From: a virus
Reading direction: 5' to 3' (one strand)
DNA length: 31,111 nt
Virus record (IMG/VR): IMGVR_UViG_3300043119_000569
Location: 1-31,111 of that record
Of this stretch, positions 18,241 to 28,234 are shown piece by piece. How positions within the stretch are numbered: the first letter of the stretch is position 1; every line of letters begins with the position of its first letter. Below the pieces are notes generated by a model. It made no database searches and was not told where the DNA came from. It saw only the letters and a list, made by a program, of their open reading frames with translations. The translations under genes were made by a program, and so were the position numbers.

Positions 18241-21200
18241 ATGGCAACAGTCAAAATAGATTTAAGTTTAGAAGACACCAAAGGCAGTATTAAAAGTCGT
18301 AAGAGTGAAGTTGAAAGCTTAAACCGTGAATTAGAGAAAACAAAGAGACTTAGTACTGGTACTAAGTCTGGTAGCGGCGCCGTAAAGTCTAGCTATAGCT
18401 CCGCAATGGGTGGTAGTGAAAACGCTGAATACGGCCGTGCTCGCGGAAGTATGGGAGCAACAGGAGCCGGTGCTCGTGATTTTGCCAACCAAGCACAAGG
18501 TCTTGGTGGACTAGTTCGCCTATACGCTACCTGGGCAGCTAACATATTTGCCGTTAGCGCTGCGTTTAGTGCACTAAGTAACGCCGCAAACGTCACTAAC
18601 ATGATTCAAGGTATGAATCAACTGGGAATTTCCAGTGGTATAGCTTTGGGCAGCATGGCGCAAAGATTTGTAGAAGCCTCGGATGGTGCAATCAGTTTAA
18701 AAGATGCCGTTTCTGCAACTGTTAAAGCAGTGTCTAGTGGACTAAGTCAAGCACAGTTCGAACAGTTGGGAAAAGTAGCAAATAATGCTAGTAAAGCCCT
18801 AGGTATCGACATGGCCGATGCTGTTAGTCGTCTTACTCGTGGTATTACCAAGCTAGAACCAGAACTATTAGACGAATTGGGTATCTTTACCAAAGTAGGT
18901 GCTGCAACAGAAGATTATGCAAAAAGAATTGGTAAATCAGCAGCTAGTTTAACAGACTTTGAAAAACGTCAGGCATTTGCTAATGCTGTGCTTGCAGAAG
19001 GTACTGCTAAGTTTGGCAGTATCAAAATTGAGGCAAACCCCTACGACCAGTTAGCTGCCTCACTAACAAACTTGTCTAACAAAGTACTGGGTTTTATTAA
19101 CACAGCACTTGGACCACTAATCAGCTTGCTAAGCTCAAGTCCAACTGCTTTGGGCATAGTGGTAGCAGGTTTAGGTAGTTTGCTACTAAAACAAGCTATA
19201 CCAGCAATAGGACAGTATAAGTCAGCTTTAGCTTCATCAGCAGATGAGTCTGAGAAAAAGTGGCAACAAAAAAGCGACGCTATTAAAAAGATTGAAAAAG
19301 ATCAGTTTCAGTACATTATTAATATGTCCGAGGCTGAGGCAGATGCAAAATTAGCTAGTTTTGAAAAAGCAGAGCGAAGACTTAAAAAGTCCAAGGGTAT
19401 GGCTGGTGTTTTTGATGAACGTACTCAAAATATATTACAAGGCACAACACTTAGCAAAGAAGATCGAGGATATTTACAGTCAAAACAAGCAGAAGCAGCT
19501 GCAGCTGGTAATAAACAATTGGCCGCGGCTTATAAAGAAGCTCGTGTAGCTTTAGATGGTTGGATAAAGTCCGAAAAAGAACACGAAAAATTACTAGAAA
19601 AGATCAGCGATCAAACAAATAAAAACATATCAGGTGCTAGCAAGTTATCTGCAGCAGGTTTTGCCAGAGATGAGCTAAATAAAGCAAGAATCTCCAAGTC
19701 TAGATCCGCATTGATATCTGAGGCGGCGGAAAATGCTTCAACCGGTTCTATGTCACAGTCTTGGGAAAAGCTAAACAAAGGTATCAAAGACGAAAAATTA
19801 ACAGGAATATCTGCTGGATTTACCAGAGTAGGCGGTGCAGCTGCAATCGCAACCACCGCTATTTCAAGAGCTGCAAGTGTTGTAACTGGATTTTTTGGTA
19901 CAGTTGGTCTAGTAGTTGGAGCACTATCTACTCTATACTCCTTTATGTCAAAAAACCGTAAAGAAGCCGAGGCTCTAGGTTCCGCCATTGAACAATCAGA
20001 TGAAGCTGTAAAAACTGCCACCGGTACTTTTGAGAAGTTCAACAACGTACTTTCTTCAGAGTCAATAATGGCCAAAGCCAATGCAACAGTTGGCCTAGTA
20101 GATGCTATGGATAAGTTAGTTAATAAGTTTGCGGATTTTGATAAAGCTTCCAACGGTGTAGATATGGTATGGGAAAGCTTAAAAAGCCTGGTAGGTCTAT
20201 CAAAACAAGATGATGTAGCCAAAGGATTAGCCTCTAGCATAACCAAGTTGTTAGAAACCATAGAAGATCCGGCATTAAAAAGCGAATTTGAGGGTAAGTT
20301 AAAGAATCTACTATCAATAGACGACTTAAACTTTTTTGCAATAGACGATGCACTAGATAGTATTGACCCTAAAAAGTTAAAACAATTAACAAAAGACGCC
20401 GAAGAATTAAAAGTAAAGAACCAAGCAGTAGCTAGTTCTGTTGCCCTAATACGTGATGGATTCAAAAATGTAACTACAGCATTTACAGCACTAGAAAATA
20501 CATTAAAACCAAACGATGTAGTATCTAACTATGCTAGTGCAATTGCCAAGCAGTCAGATATCATGACTAAGGCATTTGAGAATCCAAAAGTTGCGGCAGC
20601 TACTTTTAATGATATAATAGCAGACACAAGTAAGCTCCAAGCCTTTTCGCCAGAGTCGGCCGCTCAAATTTTAGCTGTTGCTGAGGATTTCAAAAGATTA
20701 ACAAAAGCAATACAAGACGCAGAGCTTCAACTTAAATCCTTGAGTGGTGCAAGTTATTGGGAAGATATTGATACTCAAGCATATGATTCACTGCAACGAG
20801 ATGCTATTTTTGTAAAGCTACAAGCAGATAAAAAGAGTTTAGCTGAACTTGGTAATGTTTTAAAGAAAGCTACAGCTGATTCCATGGAGTACGCTTTTAA
20901 AATAGCTTTAGCAAAAGTAAAAACAGCATCCGCACAAGCCGGTATAGATCAGCAAAAAGGTTTAGTTTCAGCACTACCCAAGTCACAGGCAACTATTGAA
21001 GCACAGATGACTTTGGAAAATAAGTCAATTGATATTCGCAAGCAAGAAATTCAATCAATCTATACGCTTACTAACCAATTAAAAATATCAACTGCTTCTC
21101 AGAAAGTAATGGATCTAGAGAAAAAACTACAAAATGCTACGCCAGAAAAGCAAGCAGAAATAAGCAAAGAACTTGGATTAGCCCAAGCTGAAGAGCAAAT

Positions 21201-22854
21201 CTACAGGGGTACACTTGCAAAAGAAAACGTTCCAGCAGAGTTAAAAGGTGCTTATTTTGAACAGCAGCAGCTAAGATCAGGTATGCAGTCTCAACTAGCC
21301 GTACTAGATATAAATAAGATAAGCAACGAGCAAAAAAGAGCACTTGATAAAAAGTTAGCACTATTTGAGCAAGACAATAGAAATGATGCTGATTACATAA
21401 AAGAGAAAGAAGTACAAAGAGATGCCCAACTAGCTCAAGAAGGCTTAACCTTAGAAGATAGAGACACTATAAACAAGCAATTCAGATTAGTTACTGAAGC
21501 AGAGAGAAAACGTCAAGCTACTATAGCAGAACGACAAACTGTGTCACAAGCAAAAGGTGTTATAGACATAGTAACTAAGCCAGCAGTTAACGGTATTAGT
21601 GGAGCTGCTGCTCAGGCAGGTCAAGAGGCACTAACAGCAGCAAGAACTGATTTACCTACCTATGAAAAGCAAACAAAGGACGCTGAGGCTCGCTTCGCTA
21701 TACTAGAAGCAACTACAGATACTCAAGCTAAGTCAGCCTTATTAGTCGAAACTACTGCCAGAGACTATGATAGAATATCTCAAATTCTTTCTGATAATAA
21801 CGCAGCAAGTACACTAGAGTACGATACCAGAGTACAAAGCCTGGACATAGATCAAAAGTCCTTGGATACAAAACTAGCTCAAAAAACAATTAGTCAGCAG
21901 CAGTACGAAGATCAGACTAATCTCAATGAGTTAAAAAGAGTGGAGCTGAATACTGCACAGCAGTTAAATCAGGCTTTATCAGATTATATTAATAAAACTG
22001 TTGCTTTAAATAAAGAAATAGCTGCCGGAAATGTAACACCTCAACGTAGTGCTCAAATTGAAACCGACAAAGCAAATGCACTGAAGTTTTATACTGACTC
22101 TACACAGAGAATCAGAGAACAAGGCACCGCAGACAAAGAACGATTAAATATACTCGGTGAACTAAGTGTTCGCCAAAAAGCTTATGCAGATATATTTGAA
22201 AATTCCATGAAAGGCATGGAAGATGCCATTGTAGAATTTACTAAAACTGGTAAACTCAGTTTTGAGTCAATGATTTCTAGCTTTATAGAAGGATTACTGC
22301 GCTACGAAATTCAGCAAGCACAAATGTCCTTTATTAGAGGTTCTGGTGGTTTTGGTGGTATACTTAATGCAGGCTTCAACTACTTTGCTACTATGGGCGA
22401 TACAAATGCTGCGGGTAACGCGATGTTTGATGCTGGACTTAATATGATGGCTCCTAGCGCCAAAGGTAATGCCTTTGACTATGGTATTGAGGCATTTGCC
22501 AAAGGTGGTGCATTTACCAATAGTATTGTTAATTCACCAACCTTATTTAAGTTTGCAAAAGGCACAGGGCTAATGGGCGAAGCCGGCCCAGAAGCCATTA
22601 TGCCACTTACACGTGACGGTAGTGGAAATCTGGGCGTTCGCGCACAGGGTGGTGGAAGCAATGTAGAAGTAGTTATTAATAACTATAGTACTGAAAAAGC
22701 AGAAACCAAAGAAACTGTGGACAGCAAGGGCAATCGTAAGATTGAGGTTATGGTAGGTGACATGGTAGCAGACCAATTAAGCAAGCCTGGTTCAAGTACC
22801 CAGCAAGCACTAACTAATGGATTTGGACAACGTCCTTCCATTGTAAGGAGATAA
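18241..22854 (+). CDS. Tail tape measure protein
   Basis: The start is placed at 18241 (1537 residues) because AAAGGAG lies 7 nt upstream; a longer frame from 18202 lacks a binding site. The protein is long and largely helical, with hydrophobic stretches near residues 97-125, 300-325 (LGIVVAGLGSLLLKQAIPAI) and 545-570 (VVTGFFGTVGLVVGALSTLY). A long coiled-coil part rich in Q, K and E follows. The lambda gpH-like C-terminus includes MKGMEDAIVEFTKTGKLSFE and GLMGEAGPEAIMPLTRDG. It fixes tail length and enters the cell envelope during DNA delivery. By the usual relation of length to residues (about 1.5 angstrom each) the tail would be roughly 0.2 micrometre long. Confidence 0.93.
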   Translation: MATVKIDLSLEDTKGSIKSRKSEVESLNRELEKTKRLSTGTKSGSGAVKSSYSSAMGGSENAEYGRARGSMGATGAGARDFANQAQGLGGLVRLYATWAANIFAVSAAFSALSNAANVTNMIQGMNQLGISSGIALGSMAQRFVEASDGAISLKDAVSATVKAVSSGLSQAQFEQLGKVANNASKALGIDMADAVSRLTRGITKLEPELLDELGIFTKVGAATEDYAKRIGKSAASLTDFEKRQAFANAVLAEGTAKFGSIKIEANPYDQLAASLTNLSNKVLGFINTALGPLISLLSSSPTALGIVVAGLGSLLLKQAIPAIGQYKSALASSADESEKKWQQKSDAIKKIEKDQFQYIINMSEAEADAKLASFEKAERRLKKSKGMAGVFDERTQNILQGTTLSKEDRGYLQSKQAEAAAAGNKQLAAAYKEARVALDGWIKSEKEHEKLLEKISDQTNKNISGASKLSAAGFARDELNKARISKSRSALISEAAENASTGSMSQSWEKLNKGIKDEKLTGISAGFTRVGGAAAIATTAISRAASVVTGFFGTVGLVVGALSTLYSFMSKNRKEAEALGSAIEQSDEAVKTATGTFEKFNNVLSSESIMAKANATVGLVDAMDKLVNKFADFDKASNGVDMVWESLKSLVGLSKQDDVAKGLASSITKLLETIEDPALKSEFEGKLKNLLSIDDLNFFAIDDALDSIDPKKLKQLTKDAEELKVKNQAVASSVALIRDGFKNVTTAFTALENTLKPNDVVSNYASAIAKQSDIMTKAFENPKVAAATFNDIIADTSKLQAFSPESAAQILAVAEDFKRLTKAIQDAELQLKSLSGASYWEDIDTQAYDSLQRDAIFVKLQADKKSLAELGNVLKKATADSMEYAFKIALAKVKTASAQAGIDQQKGLVSALPKSQATIEAQMTLENKSIDIRKQEIQSIYTLTNQLKISTASQKVMDLEKKLQNATPEKQAEISKELGLAQAEEQIYRGTLAKENVPAELKGAYFEQQQLRSGMQSQLAVLDINKISNEQKRALDKKLALFEQDNRNDADYIKEKEVQRDAQLAQEGLTLEDRDTINKQFRLVTEAERKRQATIAERQTVSQAKGVIDIVTKPAVNGISGAAAQAGQEALTAARTDLPTYEKQTKDAEARFAILEATTDTQAKSALLVETTARDYDRISQILSDNNAASTLEYDTRVQSLDIDQKSLDTKLAQKTISQQQYEDQTNLNELKRVELNTAQQLNQALSDYINKTVALNKEIAAGNVTPQRSAQIETDKANALKFYTDSTQRIREQGTADKERLNILGELSVRQKAYADIFENSMKGMEDAIVEFTKTGKLSFESMISSFIEGLLRYEIQQAQMSFIRGSGGFGGILNAGFNYFATMGDTNAAGNAMFDAGLNMMAPSAKGNAFDYGIEAFAKGGAFTNSIVNSPTLFKFAKGTGLMGEAGPEAIMPLTRDGSGNLGVRAQGGGSNVEVVINNYSTEKAETKETVDSKGNRKIEVMVGDMVADQLSKPGSSTQQALTNGFGQRPSIVRR

Positions 22855-22857
22855 TAA

Positions 22858-23223
22858 ATGGCAGTATTACTATGGCCTAGCACTTTACCACAGTCTCCTC
22901 AAAAAGGGTTTCAGGAGACTGTGGGTGTTAATATAATTCGCAGTCAAACTGATGCCGGCCCTGCAAAACAGCGCAGACGTGGTTCAAAGCCAACAGAATT
23001 GTCACTGTCATTTATAATGACAACAGCTCAAACTCAAATACTGGAAGAATTTGTAAAAGACTACGTCTATGGTACAAATAGATTCCGTTTTCCACACCCC
23101 AGATTACTAAACACTATAATAGATGTTCGTATTATACCAGCTAATTCTGGCGAATTTTATACACTACAATATATTGCACCAGGATACTGGTCAACTAGCT
23201 TAAAACTTGAAGTAATGCCATGA
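22858..23223 (+). CDS. Minor tail protein (gpM-like position)
   Basis: The 121-residue protein follows the tape measure gene with AAGGAG 8 nt upstream. It has a beta-rich outline (LLWPSTLPQSPQKGFQETVG, TELSLSFIMTTAQTQILEEF, and FRFPHPRLLNTIIDVRI) that suits a small tail tip protein such as lambda gpM or related distal tail components. The family is not certain from sequence alone. It overlaps the next gene by 4 nt (ATGA). Confidence 0.65.
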   Translation: MAVLLWPSTLPQSPQKGFQETVGVNIIRSQTDAGPAKQRRRGSKPTELSLSFIMTTAQTQILEEFVKDYVYGTNRFRFPHPRLLNTIIDVRIIPANSGEFYTLQYIAPGYWSTSLKLEVMP

Positions 23224-23750
23224 GTAGATTAAATAGACTATCTTCTAATGCTATAAAAGCAATGTATGGTTCGGAAACAAATGAAGCATTATTAATGCTT
23301 TTAACCATATATGATCCTGAAAATCCAAGTACTGTAGTAGGTAGACTTGCTAACGGCTTTACAGGCAGGTTAGCAAGTTTAACTACGGACCAGGAGATTA
23401 TTTATGGTGTAACAAGTAGGTCTAATAGTTACTACTTTTTACCTATGGAAATAACCTTGCCAACAGAGCAAGAAATAGGTATGGGGCAGTTTAATATTGT
23501 ATTACAATATGCTGCTCCAGACTTAATAGCATTAATACGACAAAACATAACAAAGCCCACAAAAATACTGCTAGAGCTAGTACTATCTAGTACTCCAGAC
23601 TATGTAGAGGCAACTTTCTCCGATTTCTCTATAACCAGTGTAACGTATAACGCACAGCAAATCAACCTTAGTTTAGAGATGGTTAATCTAAGTCGTGAGC
23701 CTTTTCCGTGCTATAATTTTACACCTGGCTATTTCCCAGGATTATTTTAA
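23220..23750 (+). CDS. Minor tail protein, DUF1833-like (gpL-like position)
   Basis: The 176-residue protein has the marks of the DUF1833 tail family: the N-terminal LLMLLTIYDPENP, a beta-rich body, and the C-terminal QINLSLEMVNLSREPFPCYN followed by FTPGYFPGLF, the typical ending. Members lie between the tape measure and NlpC/P60 genes and are thought to do the job of lambda gpL at the tail tip. A cysteine near the end could be functional but is single. Start and stop overlap both neighbours. Confidence 0.78.
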   Translation: MSRLNRLSSNAIKAMYGSETNEALLMLLTIYDPENPSTVVGRLANGFTGRLASLTTDQEIIYGVTSRSNSYYFLPMEITLPTEQEIGMGQFNIVLQYAAPDLIALIRQNITKPTKILLELVLSSTPDYVEATFSDFSITSVTYNAQQINLSLEMVNLSREPFPCYNFTPGYFPGLF

Positions 23751-26700
23751 TGAAATATGATAAATATATAGGATTACCATACAAAGATAATGGTAGAGAT
23801 ATTGACGGCATAGATTGCTGGGGACTAGTTCGCCTTTATTATAAAGAAGAACTAGGTATTGATCTACCTAGCTATACTACAGAGTATTACGGTCGCAGCG
23901 ACCCTGATATTTCTAGCTTGGTTAATCTTTACAAAGATAACTGGGAAAAAACCACTGAGTATGCTCCCGGAGACGTAATAGTATTTAATATGCTAGGCGA
24001 GCCTTCGCACGTTGGCGTTTATATAGATAACAATAAGTTTATACACTGCAGAAGTGGTGCAAACAGTGTAGTAGAGTCACTTACTTCAAGCAAGTGGACT
24101 AAGCGAATAGAAGGAGTATACAAGTACAGTACTAAAAATCAAGTACAACTTGTAGGTGCTCCACACCCACTAAAATCAAGCATTGTATTTGAATCTTCTG
24201 CGGCAGGTAAAACTGTTCAAGAAGTAGCTGATTTTATCACACAAAAATATGCTATTAATAGTACACAGTACACAGAAAAACTAGTTATTTTAGTAGACGG
24301 TGTGCCAGTACAAAAGGATTTATGGGCTACTACTGTTTTAAAAGCAGGAGAAGTAGTTACTTACAAAGCAGTTGCCGGCGAACAAGTTTTAAAAATGGTA
24401 ATTGTTTTTGTAGCCGTATTCTACTTAGGACCAATGGTAGGCAACTTCCTTGCAGGCGGAACAGCTGCAGCAGGTAGTTTTGCAGCAGCAGCTGGTAAGT
24501 TTGCGGTAGCTATTGCGGCTTCTGCACTTGTAAACGCTATTTTTCCAGTTAGACAACCTACCGTAAATGATCCTGGTAACTCTAATCCACTAAATGTATT
24601 TACTGGTACTAGCAATCAAGAAAATAGATTCGGAGCGATACCTGTAGTACTTGGTAAAGTTAGAATGTCTGGTTTGTTAGGTGCTACACCATACATAGAA
24701 ACATTAAGCGATACAACTTTATTAAACTTATTAATTGTATGGGGTTTTGGCCCACTAGCAATTAATGATATTTGTATTGGTGCCAATCAACTAGAAAATT
24801 ACTATACTGGACTAGCACTAGAAACTCCTAGACCAGTTACACTATACGGTACTACAGATCAGGACGAAACAAGTTTTAATGCACTATATGGTTCCGACGT
24901 AGAGCAGGCCCCAGCAAAGCAAGTAGAGCTAGTAAATTTAGAGGCCGACAACCCTTGGCAGTATATTTACTTTAATCAAGAGTCTACCCGAGTAGCTGTT
25001 TCTTTTACTGCTCCTGAAGGTATGCGTGCCGTTAATACTAAAAATGGTGATGTGTCAGAAACCACAGCTAAAGTATCTGTGGAATTAGGTGTGTATAATC
25101 CCGCCACTGCACAATGGATCTTTAGTCCTCAAACTCCTTATTCGCTGGGTGCGTATAACTCGAACCAATTAGACCCTGCAGCATTTACTACTACTTTACC
25201 AGCACCTGGAGGTAATACCACTGACGTTCCTATGGGCGATACTACTGTAGCTAACTACGTTCCATACCATCAATTTTTTACTTTTGCTATAGCACCTACC
25301 GGTGGCGTACAAATATTTGATGGCATTGTTTATTCAAACCCTAACGGGGTTCTAACCTCATCAGAAATAGCTGCTGCGGAAAAAAGTAACTATGGTTGGA
25401 TGCTAGAGGACATAAGTGCTAAATTTTCTACTATACCTGTAATTCCACAAGATTTTTTACCAATACATACAGTATTATTAAAAGGCAGCGGAGAGGTAGA
25501 AAGTACAATTAGTTATTTAAGTCAGTATTCTATGCACGAAGGCCTGGGATTAACTGTCACTCAGTTAACTGAAGCTTATCAGGGCGAGTTTAATACAACG
25601 GTATATAGCCCTAGTGGTTATGTAAAATTTGACGTACAAGCAGGGTACATAATTAAAAATGCTGCATCTAATGTAGTAACTGAAGATAGTGGTCTTGAAA
25701 CTGAGACTATATTTACTTCTCGACAGTTTATAGGTAAGACAAATGCTGAGGGTTATAGTGGTTGGACTAGCTTACTAAATAACTACGGCATTGCTTCAAA
25801 TGACGGTAACAAGAGCGGTACAAGTTTAGACTATTCACAAACAGTGTACTTTCCGTACTCTGGGCAGTACTTGTTTGAAACAAGCGCTGATGATAGTGGA
25901 GAAGTAATAGTAGATGGTATAACTATTATAAAAGCACTTAGTTGGAGAGAAGTACAAAGTACCTTACACTATTTAGAAAAGGGAAATCACACTGTTAGAT
26001 TAAAAGCAGATAATTCAGGGGGCGGATTAATAGGTGGTTCACTTGTTGTTAAGTATACTCGTGGCGGTATTAACACAGTTGCAAAAACTTATACAGAAAT
26101 TGTTTTTGGTGCTCCTGGACTGTTTCATAAACGCAAAGATGCGGGTGGATACACACAATATTTCGAGCAATTACCTAAAGCTAGGTATGCAATAAGGTGT
26201 AAGAGAACTAATAGTAGTATAGAAGAACAAGGAGACTTGCGCTATTTAAATAAGATTGTGCTATTTACTGCAGCCTGTTTCGATAATACTAGACCTGCGG
26301 TAAATCCTCCAGGCTGTTGGTTAGCAAAAACTGCTATCAAAGTACAAAGTACTAACAAGATCAATGGCAGCATTGAAGGTGTAAATGCACTAGTACAATC
26401 AATTTGTTTAGACTGGGATAAGGCTACGCAGACATGGATTAATAGACCTACTAGCAATCCTGCTAGTTTATTTATGCATGTACTAATGCATCCTGCAAAT
26501 GCATACGCTATCAAAAACACAGAGTGGCGAGATAAAATTGACTTAGCTACGTTACAAGACTGGCACGAGTTTTGTGATACTGGTAACTCAAGCGGTGGTA
26601 AGTTAGAGTACAATAATACTCTTACTAATAACATGAGTATTATTGATGTATTACGTGATATATGTGCTGCAGGGCTAGCAAGTCCATTATTTATTGACGG

Positions 26701-28225
26701 CAAATGGTCCGTTGTAGTAGATAAGCCAAGACCGTATACTACTCAGTACTTTACACCATACAATAGTTGGGATTTCGAGTCTACAAAAACATTGTTAAGA
26801 CTTCCACATGCGTTTAGAATAAACTTACTAGACGAGCAACAGGCGTATCAAACCAATGAACTTATTGTTTATAATTACGGATATAACAAAGATGGTACTA
26901 GTGGTAAAGAAGCCGCTACATTATTTGAAAGCCTGACACTACCAGGAGTAACTAATAAAGATCAAGCAAAGTTCTTAGCTAGATGGCACCATGCTCAGAT
27001 AAAACTACGACCAGAAACTTACTCTATTAATACTGACTTTGAATACTTGGTATGTAATCGCGGTGACGTTGTAAAGGTAAGCCACGATGTGCCTCTATGG
27101 GGCGTGGGCAGTGGCAGAATTAAAGCTGTTACAGTAGGCAGTACCGCACTTCAGTTAACCGAGCCAATGAAGTTAACTGCCGGTAAAACTTATAGCATAC
27201 TAATTAGAACAAACGATAAAACTAAGCCAGATGGAATTACAAAAACATTAGCTCCAATTACTATTACTGATTTCTATACTACAATACAGTTATCCGATGC
27301 TTCAATAATTCAATTATCTGATGGTATAGAGCCTGATAATTTATTTATGTTGGGCGAGTTAGATCGAGTAACTCAAGAATTAGTGGTTCTAAGCATAGAG
27401 CCTACAAGTAGTACTGGAGCTAAGTTAACTCTTGTTGACTATTCCCCAGAAATATACACTGCTGATTTAGACCAATTATTAACATTTGACGCAAATATTA
27501 CATTAGATAATACTGATATTGTTAAAAATACCATAACACAAGCACCTATTATCAATCAAGTAAGTAGCGAAAGTGCCTTAAGTGAAGCAATCTCTGGTGG
27601 AACTTATCAAAACGTAGTGATTGTTAGTTTCTCTAGCCCTATGGGATTAAGTCAAAATGCTGAGCAAATTGAATCGCAGATTATTCGTGCAGATTCGGAT
27701 TTTGATTCTAGTAGTTTAAGTGAAATATACACAGTTGATAAATCTATTAGCAGTTTAGTAGTTAATGGACTAACTACAGACAGCACATACAAAATGCGTT
27801 CTAGGTATAGCAGTAAGTCTGGATTAATAGTCGGTCCTTGGAGCGAGATATTTTGGTTTTTAAATTCTGGTAAAACTGTTAATGGGTCTTTAGCGCCAAC
27901 ATTGGAAGTAGATTTAGAAGGTACTTTTATTGTTGCAAAGCCAGCTGTAACAACACAAATGCCTGATTTTTTAACTTACGAGTACAGATTACGCAAAGAT
28001 ACTGGTACAGAAGATTTCTGGGAATTAGATATCAGTGATCCGCAGTATGGTATTAAAATTGTTAAAAGCACCGGAGATGCTAGATTTGACCTTCGTGAAC
28101 AACCAAGGCCAAGACTTTCCGCAGCTGGAGTTACCTACAGAATAGCTTGCAGGGCACTAGATCGTCAAGGAAATTACAGTACTGTAAGTACTCTAGGAAC
28201 AATAGTTGTTAAAACTATTACATAA
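23750..28225 (+). CDS. Fused tail tip protein: NlpC/P60 + gpI-like + gpJ-like
   Basis: The 1491-residue protein unites functions that lambda places on genes K, I and J. Residues 1-125 are an NlpC/P60 peptidase (GIDCWGLVRLYY with C23; PSHVGVYI with H87), likely opening peptidoglycan. Residues about 130-275 are a gpI-like part with a small beta domain and a hydrophobic Ala/Gly segment (VLKMVIVFVAVFYLGPMVG, AAAAGKFAVAIAASALVNAI). From about 285 the gpJ-like host-specificity protein follows (NRFGAIPVVLGKVRMSGLLG; LLNLLIVWGFGPLAINDICI). An inserted domain at about 665-770 (GWTSLLNNYGIASN, FETSADDSGEVIVDGITII) looks like a PA14 sugar-binding domain. Fibronectin-like modules occur near the C-terminus. 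It starts 1 nt inside the previous stop. Confidence 0.85.
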   Translation: MKYDKYIGLPYKDNGRDIDGIDCWGLVRLYYKEELGIDLPSYTTEYYGRSDPDISSLVNLYKDNWEKTTEYAPGDVIVFNMLGEPSHVGVYIDNNKFIHCRSGANSVVESLTSSKWTKRIEGVYKYSTKNQVQLVGAPHPLKSSIVFESSAAGKTVQEVADFITQKYAINSTQYTEKLVILVDGVPVQKDLWATTVLKAGEVVTYKAVAGEQVLKMVIVFVAVFYLGPMVGNFLAGGTAAAGSFAAAAGKFAVAIAASALVNAIFPVRQPTVNDPGNSNPLNVFTGTSNQENRFGAIPVVLGKVRMSGLLGATPYIETLSDTTLLNLLIVWGFGPLAINDICIGANQLENYYTGLALETPRPVTLYGTTDQDETSFNALYGSDVEQAPAKQVELVNLEADNPWQYIYFNQESTRVAVSFTAPEGMRAVNTKNGDVSETTAKVSVELGVYNPATAQWIFSPQTPYSLGAYNSNQLDPAAFTTTLPAPGGNTTDVPMGDTTVANYVPYHQFFTFAIAPTGGVQIFDGIVYSNPNGVLTSSEIAAAEKSNYGWMLEDISAKFSTIPVIPQDFLPIHTVLLKGSGEVESTISYLSQYSMHEGLGLTVTQLTEAYQGEFNTTVYSPSGYVKFDVQAGYIIKNAASNVVTEDSGLETETIFTSRQFIGKTNAEGYSGWTSLLNNYGIASNDGNKSGTSLDYSQTVYFPYSGQYLFETSADDSGEVIVDGITIIKALSWREVQSTLHYLEKGNHTVRLKADNSGGGLIGGSLVVKYTRGGINTVAKTYTEIVFGAPGLFHKRKDAGGYTQYFEQLPKARYAIRCKRTNSSIEEQGDLRYLNKIVLFTAACFDNTRPAVNPPGCWLAKTAIKVQSTNKINGSIEGVNALVQSICLDWDKATQTWINRPTSNPASLFMHVLMHPANAYAIKNTEWRDKIDLATLQDWHEFCDTGNSSGGKLEYNNTLTNNMSIIDVLRDICAAGLASPLFIDGKWSVVVDKPRPYTTQYFTPYNSWDFESTKTLLRLPHAFRINLLDEQQAYQTNELIVYNYGYNKDGTSGKEAATLFESLTLPGVTNKDQAKFLARWHHAQIKLRPETYSINTDFEYLVCNRGDVVKVSHDVPLWGVGSGRIKAVTVGSTALQLTEPMKLTAGKTYSILIRTNDKTKPDGITKTLAPITITDFYTTIQLSDASIIQLSDGIEPDNLFMLGELDRVTQELVVLSIEPTSSTGAKLTLVDYSPEIYTADLDQLLTFDANITLDNTDIVKNTITQAPIINQVSSESALSEAISGGTYQNVVIVSFSSPMGLSQNAEQIESQIIRADSDFDSSSLSEIYTVDKSISSLVVNGLTTDSTYKMRSRYSSKSGLIVGPWSEIFWFLNSGKTVNGSLAPTLEVDLEGTFIVAKPAVTTQMPDFLTYEYRLRKDTGTEDFWELDISDPQYGIKIVKSTGDARFDLREQPRPRLSAAGVTYRIACRALDRQGNYSTVSTLGTIVVKTIT

Positions 28226-28234
28226 AGGATAAAA

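Noticed and set aside
19611-20465. Leftward 284-codon frame inside the tape measure gene
   Set aside because: It is the reverse shadow of a long coding sequence with regular codon bias. It has no promoter or binding site and an unnatural Ser/Leu/Ala composition.
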